A stretch of DNA of 62,423 nt from Nemertoderma westbladi (taxonomy: Eukaryota > Xenacoelomorpha > Nemertodermatida > Nemertodermatidae). The notes beneath the pieces were generated by a model. It worked only from the letters and a program-made list of their open reading frames with translations, ran no database searches and was not told the origin of the DNA. The stretch is from positions 1 through 62,423 of the forward strand of contig JAUCBJ010000041.1 of NCBI GenBank assembly GCA_032718475.1, given 5' to 3'. The position numbers and the translations under genes are program-made. Shown here one piece after another: positions 1-10,850 of this stretch (positions are counted from its first letter, which is position 1; every line of letters starts with the position of its first letter).

Positions 1-54
1 AGAAGACATCTTAATTTGGTGGGTTAAACTGCCAAAGGTCTGAAAGCGCGAACA
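1..54 (+). repeat. 3' end of 5' LTR (copy A)
   Basis: These 54 bp match the last 54 bp of the LTRs ending at 6334, 30358 and 53859, including the final GCGCGAACA. The next base begins sequence that corresponds to the inside of Gag in the large copy (near 38654). Confidence 0.85.
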
Positions 55-139
55 AGTATGTTATACCGACGACGGTGAAAGCCAAACTTCTCAAGGAAAG
101 GACAGCGGGAAAGACACTGACAGATCTTATGTCAATAAA

Positions 140-2047
140 ATGCCTAAAGATCAGGTAAGTAAATCCGAGTCTCGACCCAATGACAGAAGGGAACCGGTAC
201 AAAAAACCCCTCCTACGTCTCCTAAAAGAATTCAGGTGAGAAAGCCCGAGGAAAGAACAAGTGTGCACCACATAGCACATGTTAAAGTAAGTAACATCAA
301 GCCCAAATGTGTGCTGTGCGACGGGCCCCACCGTTTAAATGCGTGTGATAAATTCCTGAGGAAATCACTAAAGGATAGACGTGAAGTCATGTGGGATAAG
401 CGGTTGTGTTATAATTGCCTCAGACGAGGACACCAACGGCGAACCTGTAACTCCGACGCAAGGTGTGCAAAGTGCGGCGCAAAACATCATATCTTGTTGC
501 ACACGGAATTCGAACGAAACAGCCCGAGTCAGGTAAGTGAGTCCGAACTACATGTCCAATTCAGTGATGTGAACGACACTGATCAATCTGAGATGGAAGG
601 ATTCTATACGGACGAGTTCTCCGACCAAAACGAATCCTGTTACCTAATAAACACCACCGCAGTGTATCGAGCACTCGTGCATGAGAAAGACACAGACAGC
701 GACCTCACCCTAACTACTTCAGATCAACAACCATCTTGGAAAGCGCCAACTTCCAATATAGGAATCCGAGAATTTCCTGTAGTCCAGTTACGGGTCCACG
801 GACCTCAGAAGAGCTATATAGTGAACGCCCTCCTGGACTCCGGTAGCACAGGAACATTCATCGATAAAGAACTAGCCGAAGTCATCTTTGCTGGACAACC
901 CAAGTTCCGAACCAAGCTAAACATGTCAGGAATCATGCAAGTTTGGAAATCTACAGTAACAGCTGATTATTATGTAGGCGCGTTGTCCACCCCCCAGGAC
1001 GAACTAGGAGAACATAGCATAAGGTCAGTGAAAATGGTGGCTATAAAGAACTTCGCTACTACTCAAGCAGACCTTTATAATTGGGACGAGGATGAGAGCA
1101 TCCAACATCTTAACATACCTCGATTCCAGACTGATTATCCTGGAGTGCAAATACTCATCGGCCAAAACGCGCATGAGGCGCTGGAGACATTAGAGAAACG
1201 ACCTGCTCAACCGCAGCCACTACAGACCTATGCGGTAAGAACTAGAGTAGGTTGGTACCTTACTGGACCTTCCCGTAGAACGCTCAGGGAAAGACTGCTT
1301 CAAGATCGCGTCTGCCAGGTGAGTGAATGGGAAGATGATACTAGTGAGGGAGACGACCCAACTGAGGGAACACCACACTCCTCAGATAATGACAATCTTA
1401 GCTCCAATGTAGATCAATGGAGATATTGCCCCAAGAAGTTTAATCCAACGGACATCGCTTCCAGAGGAGCAACTCCTCAAGAACTGACAGATACTATAGA
1501 CCGGTTAGGTGAACCCGACTTCCTGAGTAAGGAGAATGAATGGCCTCCCCATCTTACTCCGACTGAGATTAGACCAGCCAAGGGAGCGGAGAAAGTCGAA
1601 CCTGAAACCCGGACGGGTGGATCGGAGTTATTTGAACCCGGGATAGATCTGTCGGTATTACATGTTGCCAGGGACCACGCCGTGGATCTGGGCCTCCCCA
1701 CCGCGAGTGGATCCTTCATGAAGATCAGAGAGAGCGATTGGAGCTCTGGAACATCAGACGTCTCGCAGGGACTCTCACCTCTCCTGCAGAGAGCGACGGA
1801 CCACTATAGCTCCTGGAATCGGCTTTGTGACGCCGTCATATACTTTGAGCGATGTTTCTATCGTCACTATTCCAGGACGAAGAGGAAACCTGGAATTGTA
1901 TTCAGGATGCAGCGACTCAATCACCCAGTCGGTCGTTTGTGTTTATCGGAAGGGAATGGAGGACTCTCCGGAAACTGTGGAAGGCAAGATTCTCTTCCCA
2001 CGACCACCTCCCTAATCCTTCAAACATCTAGGGACTCCATAACGTAA
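140..2047 (+). CDS. Internally deleted BEL/Pao Gag-protease protein (635 aa)
   Basis: Homologous to the middle of the ORF2 polyprotein at 37653-42797 plus the tail of the integrase ORF. Visible parts: a CCHC knuckle at C57, C60, H64, C69; a second at C90, C93, H98, C103; further Cys/His pairs at about 109-121; and an aspartic protease motif LLDSGSTGTF near residue 232. Two deletions relative to the large copy remove RT and most of RNase H (join near base 1400) and the integrase zinc-binding and core domains (join near base 1885). Both joins keep the frame, so the protein runs from protease through the DIASRG stretch near the end of RNase H to the original Pol C-terminus. The ATG at 140 is internal in the parent. 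Upstream the frame is open only to a TGA near base 41 in LTR sequence. Whether a protein is made is unknown. Confidence 0.7.
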   Translation: MPKDQVSKSESRPNDRREPVQKTPPTSPKRIQVRKPEERTSVHHIAHVKVSNIKPKCVLCDGPHRLNACDKFLRKSLKDRREVMWDKRLCYNCLRRGHQRRTCNSDARCAKCGAKHHILLHTEFERNSPSQVSESELHVQFSDVNDTDQSEMEGFYTDEFSDQNESCYLINTTAVYRALVHEKDTDSDLTLTTSDQQPSWKAPTSNIGIREFPVVQLRVHGPQKSYIVNALLDSGSTGTFIDKELAEVIFAGQPKFRTKLNMSGIMQVWKSTVTADYYVGALSTPQDELGEHSIRSVKMVAIKNFATTQADLYNWDEDESIQHLNIPRFQTDYPGVQILIGQNAHEALETLEKRPAQPQPLQTYAVRTRVGWYLTGPSRRTLRERLLQDRVCQVSEWEDDTSEGDDPTEGTPHSSDNDNLSSNVDQWRYCPKKFNPTDIASRGATPQELTDTIDRLGEPDFLSKENEWPPHLTPTEIRPAKGAEKVEPETRTGGSELFEPGIDLSVLHVARDHAVDLGLPTASGSFMKIRESDWSSGTSDVSQGLSPLLQRATDHYSSWNRLCDAVIYFERCFYRHYSRTKRKPGIVFRMQRLNHPVGRLCLSEGNGGLSGNCGRQDSLPTTTSLILQTSRDSIT

Positions 2048-3699
2048 CAACATATGGAGTGGGTGTGTGACTCTATTATTTTATATTATTTTATTATTTT
2101 TATATTTATGTATGTATTACTATGTAATTCTATTATAATCGTTTTCTTTAATTTTATTCAGTAGAATGTTATTTTAGCGATTATTTTGTAGAATAGTGCA
2201 ATATATTCGTGTTTATTACGTACGTAATTACTTATATTATATTTAGTGAGACGGCGAAGAAATAATTATTTTTCTCTTTCCTTACTGTCCGTATTATATT
2301 ATAAATACGTAACTACAGTAAGATGAAATGTCCGTACTTATTAAAGTACAATAAAGCCACTACTATATTTAAGTATTATTGGTAGGCAGAGTATTAGGAA
2401 TGCAAAGTTCAGATCCTCGTGTCTCGGCTAAACCAAGCTCTGGGTAGACCTTGGAAACGACTTGCCTCTTCACACTGACATTGCTTCGTGCGATATTGCT
2501 CTCATACCGTATATTAAATAATACATATAGTAGCGTGATGTCCCTTTAACAGTAGCGTATAACGCAAAATAAATCTGTTAAACCCTTTGACCATCTGTAA
2601 TTCTAGTCGATTAAGATATCGTGGCACCCACCGATATACTTGAAAGACAAATTATAGAATCAGTGGTTAACGTCCCCAGACAAGTTCTAGAATAAATCGG
2701 TGCCCATCTCAAATATTAATTAGTTAATATTTACAAATCAAATAAGTCAAAATCTGTAAAATTCAGATCCTTCAACAATTCTAGTCAATTAAGATATCGT
2801 AGCATGTACCGATATTCTTAAAGAGACAATTGTCATAGAATTAAGGATCTTGTGTCCCTAGACATGTTCTAGAATCAAAATATGCCCATTTAATTATCAA
2901 ATAATAAAATTTCAGGGAATAAATTTAAATTCATGTCTTTTAATGAATTTAATAAATTGCCATTTTACGCAATTTATAACATTCCCAAAATTCCATTAAT
3001 TAATAGATCAAGGGAGCGGAGATTTATATTATTATGCGTATGCGTGTACGAAAGTCTCCCAAACATAGTCAATAGCCGATAAAATTCATAAAGTCATGTA
3101 TAAAACAGAACATTGACTATTAAAGAATACTATTAAATAACATCCCAGATCTGTATGCATTGGAATTACTCTAATTCTACCGCTAGCTTTGCATAATGTC
3201 ACCATAGCAACAACCACGCTAGAATTAGAATTGAGTTAAAAGAACAATAGAAAGCTTGTCCCATTGAATAGCATAGGGAATAAATAGCGCACTACTAGTA
3301 TCCAAGGATACATAATAATACAGTGACATTCTGGAAGGCATTGACTAACGGACAAATGGCCCGAATGTGCGTAGTTGTGACCAGTTGTGTGGTATTTGTG
3401 AGTTTATAGGTGAATGTTACTGCTAAGGTGTGTTTACAGTAGCTAGTCGCAATCGTAAAAGTAACCTAACTCTCCAAGGAAAACCTGAAGTACATCTAAG
3501 CCTTTGGGACGGACAGTTGAGTGACTTGTGCCGGTTGTCGTTGTCGTTGTGCGGCTACGTCGTTGGCGAAAGTACAGCGGCGACGACACATCGGCGCTGA
3601 GGATCTCGTACTGTCCGGGGGTTGATTGGGGTAGGCAGCGACGCCCGCTCGCCTAAATATAAACTCATTATAATATGGATAAACTCATATATAGCAGAT

Positions 3700-4190
3700 A
3701 TGACGGAGTTGATAGAAGATGGTCTTAGTATCGGGGAGCGATATACTCTACTTTTACAAGCGTTTGTTGATAGCTTAATACGCGGCGACGTTAGTCCAAC
3801 TGCTGCGGAGGACGATGGTCGTTATATCGAACCGCCAATGTCCCAAGAGCAGCTCGCGCGAGTTGGACTATAGAAAATTCGCTGCTCGATATACGCAGCG
3901 TAATGGTACGTATATGGTCTTCTTAACTACTGGTCATCCTATCGATTTACATAATACGGACTATGTCGACTATATATCCTGCCCAGCGGAGTCGGAACCA
4001 TAAACTGAAATTCGAATGCGAAAATTCTATTCGAAATCGACTCGAAAGAAAAGACACTAAAGAAACAAATAAACGCGGTAACTCCAACGTATATTTGGAA
4101 TTCTTGATAGAAGCATTGTAACAACAAATAAATATCACCCGCGTCTCCCCTACCAGACGTACGTCTTTGGTATTATTACGGTAAATGCCC
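3700..4190 (+). pseudogene. Decayed copy of the accessory ORF found at 48351-49046
   Basis: The ATG and about the first 50 codons match the 231-aa ORF of the large copy (start MTELIEDGL, then GERYTLLLQAFVDSLIRGD). A 2-bp loss in the stretch CGCGAGTTGG breaks the frame. Further downstream there are substitutions, and roughly 170 bp present in the large copy (around 48800-48975) is missing. The closing stretch encoding YYYGKCPRP is recognisable just before 4200. The gene is therefore inactive here. Confidence 0.7.
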
Positions 4191-5100
4191 TAGACCCAGA
4201 CAATAAACGGAAAGACATAAACATCCACGGAAACGTTGTGTTAAACACAGTTGTGTTCGTTATATTTACTGGAGTTTCGAGCGAAACTTGTTTGACGTAT
4301 CACCTATGCTCACTCGGCTCGAACGATCCTGGAGTAAACCTACGATCAGAGTCCCGGAATACTCGGTCAAACCTCCTCATTCCTTAGTTGGACCTCAGAC
4401 CTGCGATCCTGGTGGTGTCGCGGATCCTCGCGGACTGTATTCACTGTTCAAAGATCTAGTGCTACCCTAACAATTAATCGGTAACACTCCGATAGTGATT
4501 TCTAGCTAGCCGCCCATCTTACCTAGCCGGATTGTGACGCGGACACCTAATATCACTATCCAACCGTATGGTCGTCCACGTTTAACGCGATACAACACCT
4601 CATCAAGGTGAAGGAGAGCGTTGTACGAAACGAGTTAAACGCTATTCTATAAAGATCAAAAGGGAAACCTGCGTTTGTTCAGATAAACGTAAGTTATAAC
4701 AGTAAGTCCAATCGATAAACGAATTGGCCTTATCTCAATTCGATTGGGAAATCCAGAATCTCTAAGAAGTTATCGAACTTGGACGATCCTATTCTCTGCG
4801 AGAGTTTTTGGATGAACGTATCCAGCTACGAGCGGAGGAAAATCAGCTCGAGGAGAAGCATATCGAAACGGCAGATACCTCGACCACAATCCTACACCTT
4901 CTGATGCAATCATATTGCACCCTTCACCCAGGAGTTATGGCCCTCCTAGTAAAGTGGCTTCCCCCAAAGAGAAAAAGACTCTTGCTAGCCTCAAAAAACT
5001 GCGTAAACACCGTCTGCGTAAGAAAGACTAACTGTTTAGAGTATCTTTATGTTTTAGAAACTGTGATTTTTATATTTTATAGACTGAAAATCCCATTTTC

Positions 5101-5109
5101 TGGGAGCGG
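5101..5109 (+). other. Polypurine tract of copy A
   Basis: TGGGAGCGG immediately precedes the TG that opens the 3' LTR. The same string stands in front of the 3' LTR of the large element at 49937-49945. It is the expected primer for plus-strand DNA synthesis. Confidence 0.65.
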
Positions 5110-6334
5110 TGCAAAAGCTTTTGCTGAATTGTCCGGTTATTTTTCCTTATTTTTCCCGTAAAATACTCTGTAGTTGGTTTACCAGGCATAAAAAGGCCGT
5201 GTCCTTGCTGTACTGGTGTTTTAGCGGACATAAAAGCTATTTCTTCTGTATTTGTACTTTAGAGGACATAATCCGTAATTCCGTGACGTAAAAGCTCGAT
5301 ACTCTTGAAAACAGTGTCGCTACCATGACGACGGCTAGCAGCTGATATTGCCATGTCGACGTTTCTTTGTTTCTTTGTTCTCTCGTTGTTCAGGTTGACC
5401 AATCAGAGCGTTTGTTGTCTCTGTGTTAGAGGTGTATACAGAAACTCAGTAGTTCAGTGTTATGTTTTGCCCAGAGCCTAAGAACCGGCTTTTGGCACCT
5501 CCGTGTTTTCAGTTTTTAGTCTTACACTAGTAGGCTTAATTATAAGGACATATATCCGTTATCTGCATATTACATACTGATGTCTGATGTCTGCATACTG
5601 CATACTGCATACTGCAGTACTGCATACACTGCATACTGTGTAACACTGTGCATACTTTTATATTGTTATACTGCTATTTACTGTCAGTTCTTCATAATAT
5701 GGTTGATGAATTATTATATTTGGAATAACGACAAATAACCCCGAAAACCCAATATTCTTGATATACCGAAGGTAAGAGAGAAAGGTTACAGATAAATGAT
5801 TGCGACCTATGTTGAGTGGTTTGAAGTGAATCTAATGTTATTTGATAGACCCTACATGATTCGGTCCGTGCTCCTTTTATATGTGACTAAAATCAGTGAA
5901 GATCGGCAGATCAGTGTGCAGTATTGTGCAGCATTGTGTATGAGTGAGACTGATAACGAAGCATTTCCTAAAGAATGCGCCATATATGTGAATTGTAACT
6001 AAGCCATATCGTTGTGAGTAGTTTAAGTCATAACTCTGTTTATATAGATAGAGCGCCACGTCCTAAAGGAACTGTTAATATTTCCCGAAGGTGAATAATA
6101 TTGTCAGAGATTATATAATACTGTCAGTCGAATAATACATTGGGCTTACATAGCAATAAAATTAAGCCGTCGAACCCAATCTCCCGGGTATATCCAACGG
6201 GTGAATGATCGCGCACAGATTGGTTTCGACTAGTGTAGTGAATTAAATACTTGTCATAGGCTAAAGGTGATTTATTATCTAGAAGACATCCTAATTTGGC
6301 GGGTTAAACTGCCAAAGGTCTGAAAGCGCGAACA
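5110..6334 (+). repeat. 3' LTR of copy A (1225 bp)
   Basis: Starts TGCAAAAGC (TGTAAAAGC in the other copies) and ends GCGCGAACA. It aligns along its length with the LTR at 29166-30358, but is visibly more diverged than the LTRs of the large copy are from each other. It has its own expansion of a GCATACT-like word at 5590-5660. A CCAAT motif (GACCAATCAGAGCG) lies near 5397 and a TATA-like GTATAC about 35 bp on. The sequence after it is AAATG; the matching left flank is outside the window, so the target duplication cannot be tested. Confidence 0.85.
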
Positions 6335-6734
6335 AATGTAACTCAATAACATGAACATAACACACACTTTACTGGTTTAACCTGCACCTTTCCGGAACAT
6401 TGTTACTACTAGTACTACTAGTATCGGCATGCTGCATTGCAGCTGCATTTTTAAGAATGCTGTGCCGGCTTGTCGACAAAATTGCACCGCCACAACTCCC
6501 TATCACCCATGACATTTGCTAGATCATCCGCATCTTCAAGGCCAGTGTCCTTTAAGATGCGTCTCAAGAAAGTCATGGGCTGTCCACCATGCTTATTCAC
6601 TCATCTTAACATGGAACAATGTTAATTCATCGCAAAGGAATTTGTGTCACCTTTACTACTAAAGACAGAAACCCTTTTAGAATATCCATTTGAGAATTTA
6701 TTGGATATAGATTATAAATAATAAGAATAAGAAC
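6335..6734. other. Intergenic, no gene seen
   Basis: About 400 bp between the copy A LTR and the transposon fragment. No ORF of note and no recognised repeat. Confidence 0.5.
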
Positions 6735-7480
6735 GTTCGTGAGGCCTTCGCGCAGCACGAGGCTCAGTTATCAGATACAGATTAAAATTGAGCAATTCTA
6801 TCCCAAAATAGGCATTTAAGAAATTTAATCAAACCGCCAATAAGAATAAATCAAAGAAGAGAGACTGCACGACTGCCGGACTGTACCACCCCAACCCAAA
6901 GGCGCACAGAGGATTAATGAAAGGCAAGGATTTAACAGGAAATTTGTTGTTTGAATTGTTTAAATTTTAGGCGTAGAGGCGACCCAATTTGAAAAAATAT
7001 TAAAACATACCTTATGCCGATAGTTTTGATACTGAAATATTAATTTATCATGTCAACACGTCAACGAAATAATTTAACTAATTAATCTAAAAAATCAGGA
7101 TGAAATACTCAGGCAATCATTTTACGAGATAAATAATAAGCAAGCTGGCTTATTAGTACGGCACAGTGCCTGCCTATGTCCTATAGACTCGCACCTATGG
7201 ACTGGTTCCAACTAATAGGCAATAGCAAGCATGCCAAGGAATGAGTGAAGTATAGATTGGTAATTGGTAACTTAATTACTTTTAGATAAATTAAAAACAC
7301 ATTTCTTAAAGCAAATCACTTGAACTAATTAAAAACTATAATGGAATGGGGTATGGGGATTACAGCTGTATTTTTAAGTATAATTATTTATATCTTGTAC
7401 TATAAAATAATTAATTTCCATTAAAAGTCATGTTCATTGTTCTTCAGAAGGCCTCCTTATCCTGGAATATAGCGACTTAA
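6735..7480 (-). mobile_element. Fragment of the DNA transposon seen intact at 43865-46326
   Basis: The terminal stretch GTTCGTGAGGCCTTCGCGC near 6735 matches the reverse complement of the end of the insertion at 46300-46325. A second block near 7260-7350 matches the reverse complement of about 44220-44300 (shared words AATCACTTGAACTAATTAAA). The fragment is much shorter than the full insertion and diverged. Its distal end is not sharp; 7480 is approximate. Confidence 0.6.
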
Positions 7481-7808
7481 TTGAGTGGCTTGGACCAAGC
7501 CCATCAAATTTTTCTACAAATCTTACATGAGATTGCATGAAATTCCTTCATACTTAGTGGGTGAGCCAGAATTTGTATTTTTGCCTTTATTCTTTAGCTA
7601 CTACTGTACAAGAAGACAAGCGTTTTACATCTGATGCCATTGATATTCTACAAGTTGAACTGCAGTTATTCCTCAACTTTACTGCAGTACATCAGTGCCG
7701 GTCCCGGTAGTACAGTACCTAACAGCTGAAAACCTGAACACAGCAGTATATGGTATAGTAGGCCTCTTCCTCTAGGCATAGTACAGTACCAGTAGTAGAT
7801 ATATTTGG

Positions 7809-8564
7809 ATGATGGCGTTCCGAAATAAATTAAAGGCTCTTAACTACCATGGGTGGAACGACTTTACGGTGCAAAACGATAAACATTACAGAGCGTTGTG
7901 CGTATGGTTGGAAGACCAAATGATCCGTCACTACCCCATAGAGAAACGGGGACCCATACGCGCGATAGAGTACCCTGGCTGGGATGCCGCGTTCCAAGCT
8001 TACCTCACCGATATTGGGTGCCCAACCCCTCACACAGACAAACTCGCCTGTCTAGACTGGCTGCTAAACCGCGCGGTTAAACTTTCTTTCGATGACGGCG
8101 TTGAGCAGTACCGCAGACTTACAGCGGAGAATGTGCAGCACGGCGACACTACCGGTACGCAAACAGGCCTACAGGCCCTGAGTAACATCGACGTCAACTC
8201 TCCGGACTTCCGCGCCGGATTAGCCCAGATCTGCGCAATACTAGGACTCCCGCGACACGACAATCACCTCGTGATGCTGTCCGCTTTGTCTCGTTTCTGC
8301 GAGGAACGAATACACCCAGAAGCGGTGGAACGTTTTGCTAAGAACAAACAGAGCGGCGTGCTTCTTAGGATTAAGGATATTGATTTGGGTTTGACAGGGG
8401 TAGATGATCAGCCAACCCTAGAGGCTGGTAAGATACTCCGTCTGCTACACATTAACGAACTTAGAGACCTTCAGGACAGAATAAACCACGCGATTGTAGC
8501 CTGTCAGGCCGTAACTGCCAACCCTAAAACAGACCAGCGGCTGGGACAGGTCGGCAGGTTCTAG
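7809..8564 (+). CDS. RTRAF: RTRAF (C14orf166/hCLE) homologue, intronless
   Basis: The 251-aa product is recognisably RTRAF from end to end (human form 244 aa). RTRAF is a subunit of the metazoan tRNA-ligase complex with RTCB, DDX1 and FAM98B, and also acts in RNA transport and polymerase II regulation. Conserved landmarks: an N-terminal FRNKLKALNYH segment, VWLEDQMIRHYPIEKRG near residue 32, INVD-type DVNSPDFRAG near 128, RHDNHLVMLSAL near 150, ILRLLHINELRDLQ near 214, and the C-terminal NPKTDQRLGQVGR. Two ATGs are adjacent; the second gives MAFRNKL, closer to the family start. The vertebrate gene has several introns but this copy has none, and an A tract follows the polyadenylation signal, so a retrocopy is likely. 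The frame has no break, so it may be functional. No neighbouring gene appears linked. Confidence 0.93.
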   Translation: MMAFRNKLKALNYHGWNDFTVQNDKHYRALCVWLEDQMIRHYPIEKRGPIRAIEYPGWDAAFQAYLTDIGCPTPHTDKLACLDWLLNRAVKLSFDDGVEQYRRLTAENVQHGDTTGTQTGLQALSNIDVNSPDFRAGLAQICAILGLPRHDNHLVMLSALSRFCEERIHPEAVERFAKNKQSGVLLRIKDIDLGLTGVDDQPTLEAGKILRLLHINELRDLQDRINHAIVACQAVTANPKTDQRLGQVGRF

Positions 8565-8622
8565 TTTAGTTTTGTACGGGTGGTTAGCGGCCAAATTGTA
8601 ATACTTCGGGAATTGATTTAAC

Positions 8623-8653
8623 AATAAATATTTACGTATTTGAGGCAAAAAAA
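8623..8653 (+). terminator. Polyadenylation signal followed by A7 tract of the RTRAF copy
   Basis: AATAAA at 8623-8628 lies 58 bp after the stop codon. A run of seven A starts 18 bp further on, where an mRNA would be cleaved and tailed. This is the arrangement expected of a reverse-transcribed mRNA with an eroded poly(A) tail, although A7 alone could be chance. Confidence 0.5.
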
Positions 8654-10850
8654 GAGTTTAAGACCATAAACAATGAATACCGGTACTACAGTACTAGTGG
8701 TGTAGTTTGCCAACCCACCTCCTGAGGTCCCGTCTGCCTGGTCCATTCTTATGTGGTGCGTCTACCCAACAGCAATATGTTTCTGCTGGTGTGAAACTAA
8801 TAGGGTTAGTACCTGCCTACTACCTGCCTTAAAGGTAACAGCCAAGAGAGTGTGTTCCGACGGTGTTTGCAATCTGGGAGTATATGGTAAAAAATGTAGT
8901 AATTTTAAAATTTATTACTAATTACTTAAATTTATTTATGAAATTAATTGGAGTTGAAATGAATTTGGGTTTTTTATATTTTCTGAACAAAATCATATTA
9001 TAATTAATTATTATTTATTTATTTAAGCAGCAATTAAAGTACTAAGTAAGTGAGAATAAAAGTACTCATAGAAAAAACTCAGGAAAACGTATTTATATAA
9101 TGTATTTTATATTCAATACTTTATATTCCTTCCGAATATAAAGATAAATATTATATCCGGCAACTTATCCTATAAATTTATTTCGGTAATAAATTTTTTT
9201 GGACATTTTAGGAATAATAAACAATTTTAATTTATTTTTTCTGTGAATCATCTAATAATATATTATTTTGGGTGGGTGAATGAGTGGTTTCACATTTATT
9301 ACAATTTTCGTTGGACACAGCATTGCAAAGTCGGCAATGATGTAAGATTTAACTTGTGAAAGGAAGACGGAAAGGAAGTACAGTAGGGTGAGTACAGTAG
9401 TGGCAGCATATGGTATTGACAGATGGGAGGCCATGGCGACCTAAATTGCGAACATACAAGGTATCAGATAGTATTTCTAGGTCTATCTTTTACCTGAGCC
9501 GCTAGCTGAATGGTTAAAGAGTCAGACTTCCAACCCGGAGGTCACCAGTTCGATCCCACCTGGGTGTCTTTGCCGAATTTGCGAAGATGCGCACAAAAAA
9601 ATTATAATCATCCATCCAACATTCTCGGAATTGTGACAAGTGAAACACTCCAGCAAACAAATTAACTTCTTATTGGAAACGTCCGGTTGGGTTGGATAGA
9701 TTTACTAAAATAATTTGGTTAAAAATTAAGTAACTATAGTTTATAGTTATAACGAGTCCTATCTTTAGTTCTTGTCAAGAGTTGAGCAGTTCAAAAACAC
9801 GATTTGGTTATGTATGTATGTATGTATATGTATAACCATCCAATATCTCAAAAACTCAAGCAGGTACGCAAAAATGTTTAACGCGACTATTTATCAATTA
9901 TTATCTAGTTGTTGAATAAAAAAGTTGGGAACTATTCGATATTCGAAATATTAGCATATTATCAACATTATAGAACGCGAAATTAAATACCCACAGCTAC
10001 ACTTTTACAGCTGAACAACATTTCACTACTTGTTGTCAAATGGAGTAACGTATATTAATTATATTATTAATTATAGTTCTATCTCTATTCAGTCAGTTAG
10101 TGTAATGTCAAGCAGTACATCATTTATATATCGTATATATTGTGGCCCTATTGTCATCGTTGTAATACTGTCATCAACTCAGGCTAAGCCCAATTATAAT
10201 GTAAAGGCTTAGTAGGTTTTGTATATCTGGGATGTTTACAACAGCTGTCGATTAAACAAACAAAACCAGAAAACTGAACCCAGGGTGCCAGCCGAGTACC
10301 AACGGCTGTTGGGTAGACTAATGGAAGATTTCACAAACTTTCATAGGAGGCTTGTACATGTACATTATATTGGTTGCTCCGGTGTTTGTATATTAGGCTA
10401 ACTGAGAATGTATTTGGTATAAATAATTAGTGTTCTTTATTTTATTTATCTAATACAGAAAGACCCCTCCGCAGAATAAACTGATCTTTGGGGCCGTTTC
10501 CCAGGTTGCGGATCGGGATAACATTTCACATATCGAACTAATTATGATTATTATTTGTTTATTACATTAGATGGGAGGCAGTTTTCTGATTGATGCAAGG
10601 CATTCTTGGTTTGCATCTTCCAATCCCATCTGTTTCTTGGAGTCTGTGTAAGACAGGTTCGTTCAAAGCCATCTTTATGGCGTTCTAGTTTGAGAAAATG
10701 AAAGTATCGGGAAATCTGTAAGAAACGCGTTCGCTTTGATAACTGTGCGCAGTAAAAGTAACTAAGGAAACAACGACGGCAATAATGGCGGCTTCATTTC
10801 TTTTAAAACACAACAATAGAACATAAAAAAACCTTTCTAAAATTAAATTC
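8654..10850. other. Intergenic AT-rich DNA
   Basis: No credible coding frame. Contains a tRNA-like SINE candidate (9496-9620), a short GTAT microsatellite near 9810-9835 and ordinary AT-rich sequence. The small ORFs here (about 60 codons) have no recognisable features. Confidence 0.5.
9496..9620 (+). repeat. tRNA-like SINE or tRNA pseudogene
   Basis: GAGCCGCTAGCTGAATGGTT resembles a tRNA 5' half with an A box. GGTCACCAGTTCGATCCC about 30 bp on resembles a B box (GGTTCGANTCC type). The anticodon-loop position reads CTTCCAACC, as in tRNA-Gly(UCC). The acceptor arms do not pair convincingly and about 50 bp of unrelated sequence follows, so a SINE head or a pseudogene is more likely than a working tRNA. 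Confidence 0.5.

Larger units (their letters stand above)
2048..5109 (+). other. 3' internal region of copy A, no intact gene
   Basis: About 3 kb between the Pol stop and the 3' LTR, AT-rich, collinear with 43807-49945 of the large copy once that copy's transposon insertion and 430-bp duplication are ignored. It holds the broken accessory ORF near 3700 and ends in the polypurine tract TGGGAGCGG at 5101-5109. No other credible coding frame was seen. Confidence 0.7.
1..6334 (+). mobile_element. BEL/Pao retrotransposon copy A, internally deleted, 5' end outside window
   Basis: The segment starts with the last 54 bp of a 5' LTR, continues with a shortened Gag-Pol frame, a 3-kb non-coding and decayed part, and ends with a 1.2-kb 3' LTR. 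All parts align collinearly with the larger element at 29166-53859, so it belongs to the same family. Compared with that copy it lacks the leader, all of ORF1 and the first part of ORF2: LTR sequence joins directly to Gag at position 55. It also lacks RT, most of RNase H and the integrase core. It carries neither of the two transposon insertions found in the larger copy, so it serves as the empty-site reference. No primer-binding site follows the 5' LTR, so it could not prime its own reverse transcription in the present form. Confidence 0.88.

Noticed and set aside
1380-1900. Copy A as a reverse-transcribed spliced RNA
   Set aside because: The joins do not match GT...AG boundaries in the large copy; short sequence matches at the joins fit deletion or template switching.
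9496-9566. Functional tRNA-Gly gene
   Set aside because: A- and B-box-like words are present but acceptor and anticodon stems do not pair well; a SINE or pseudogene is more likely.
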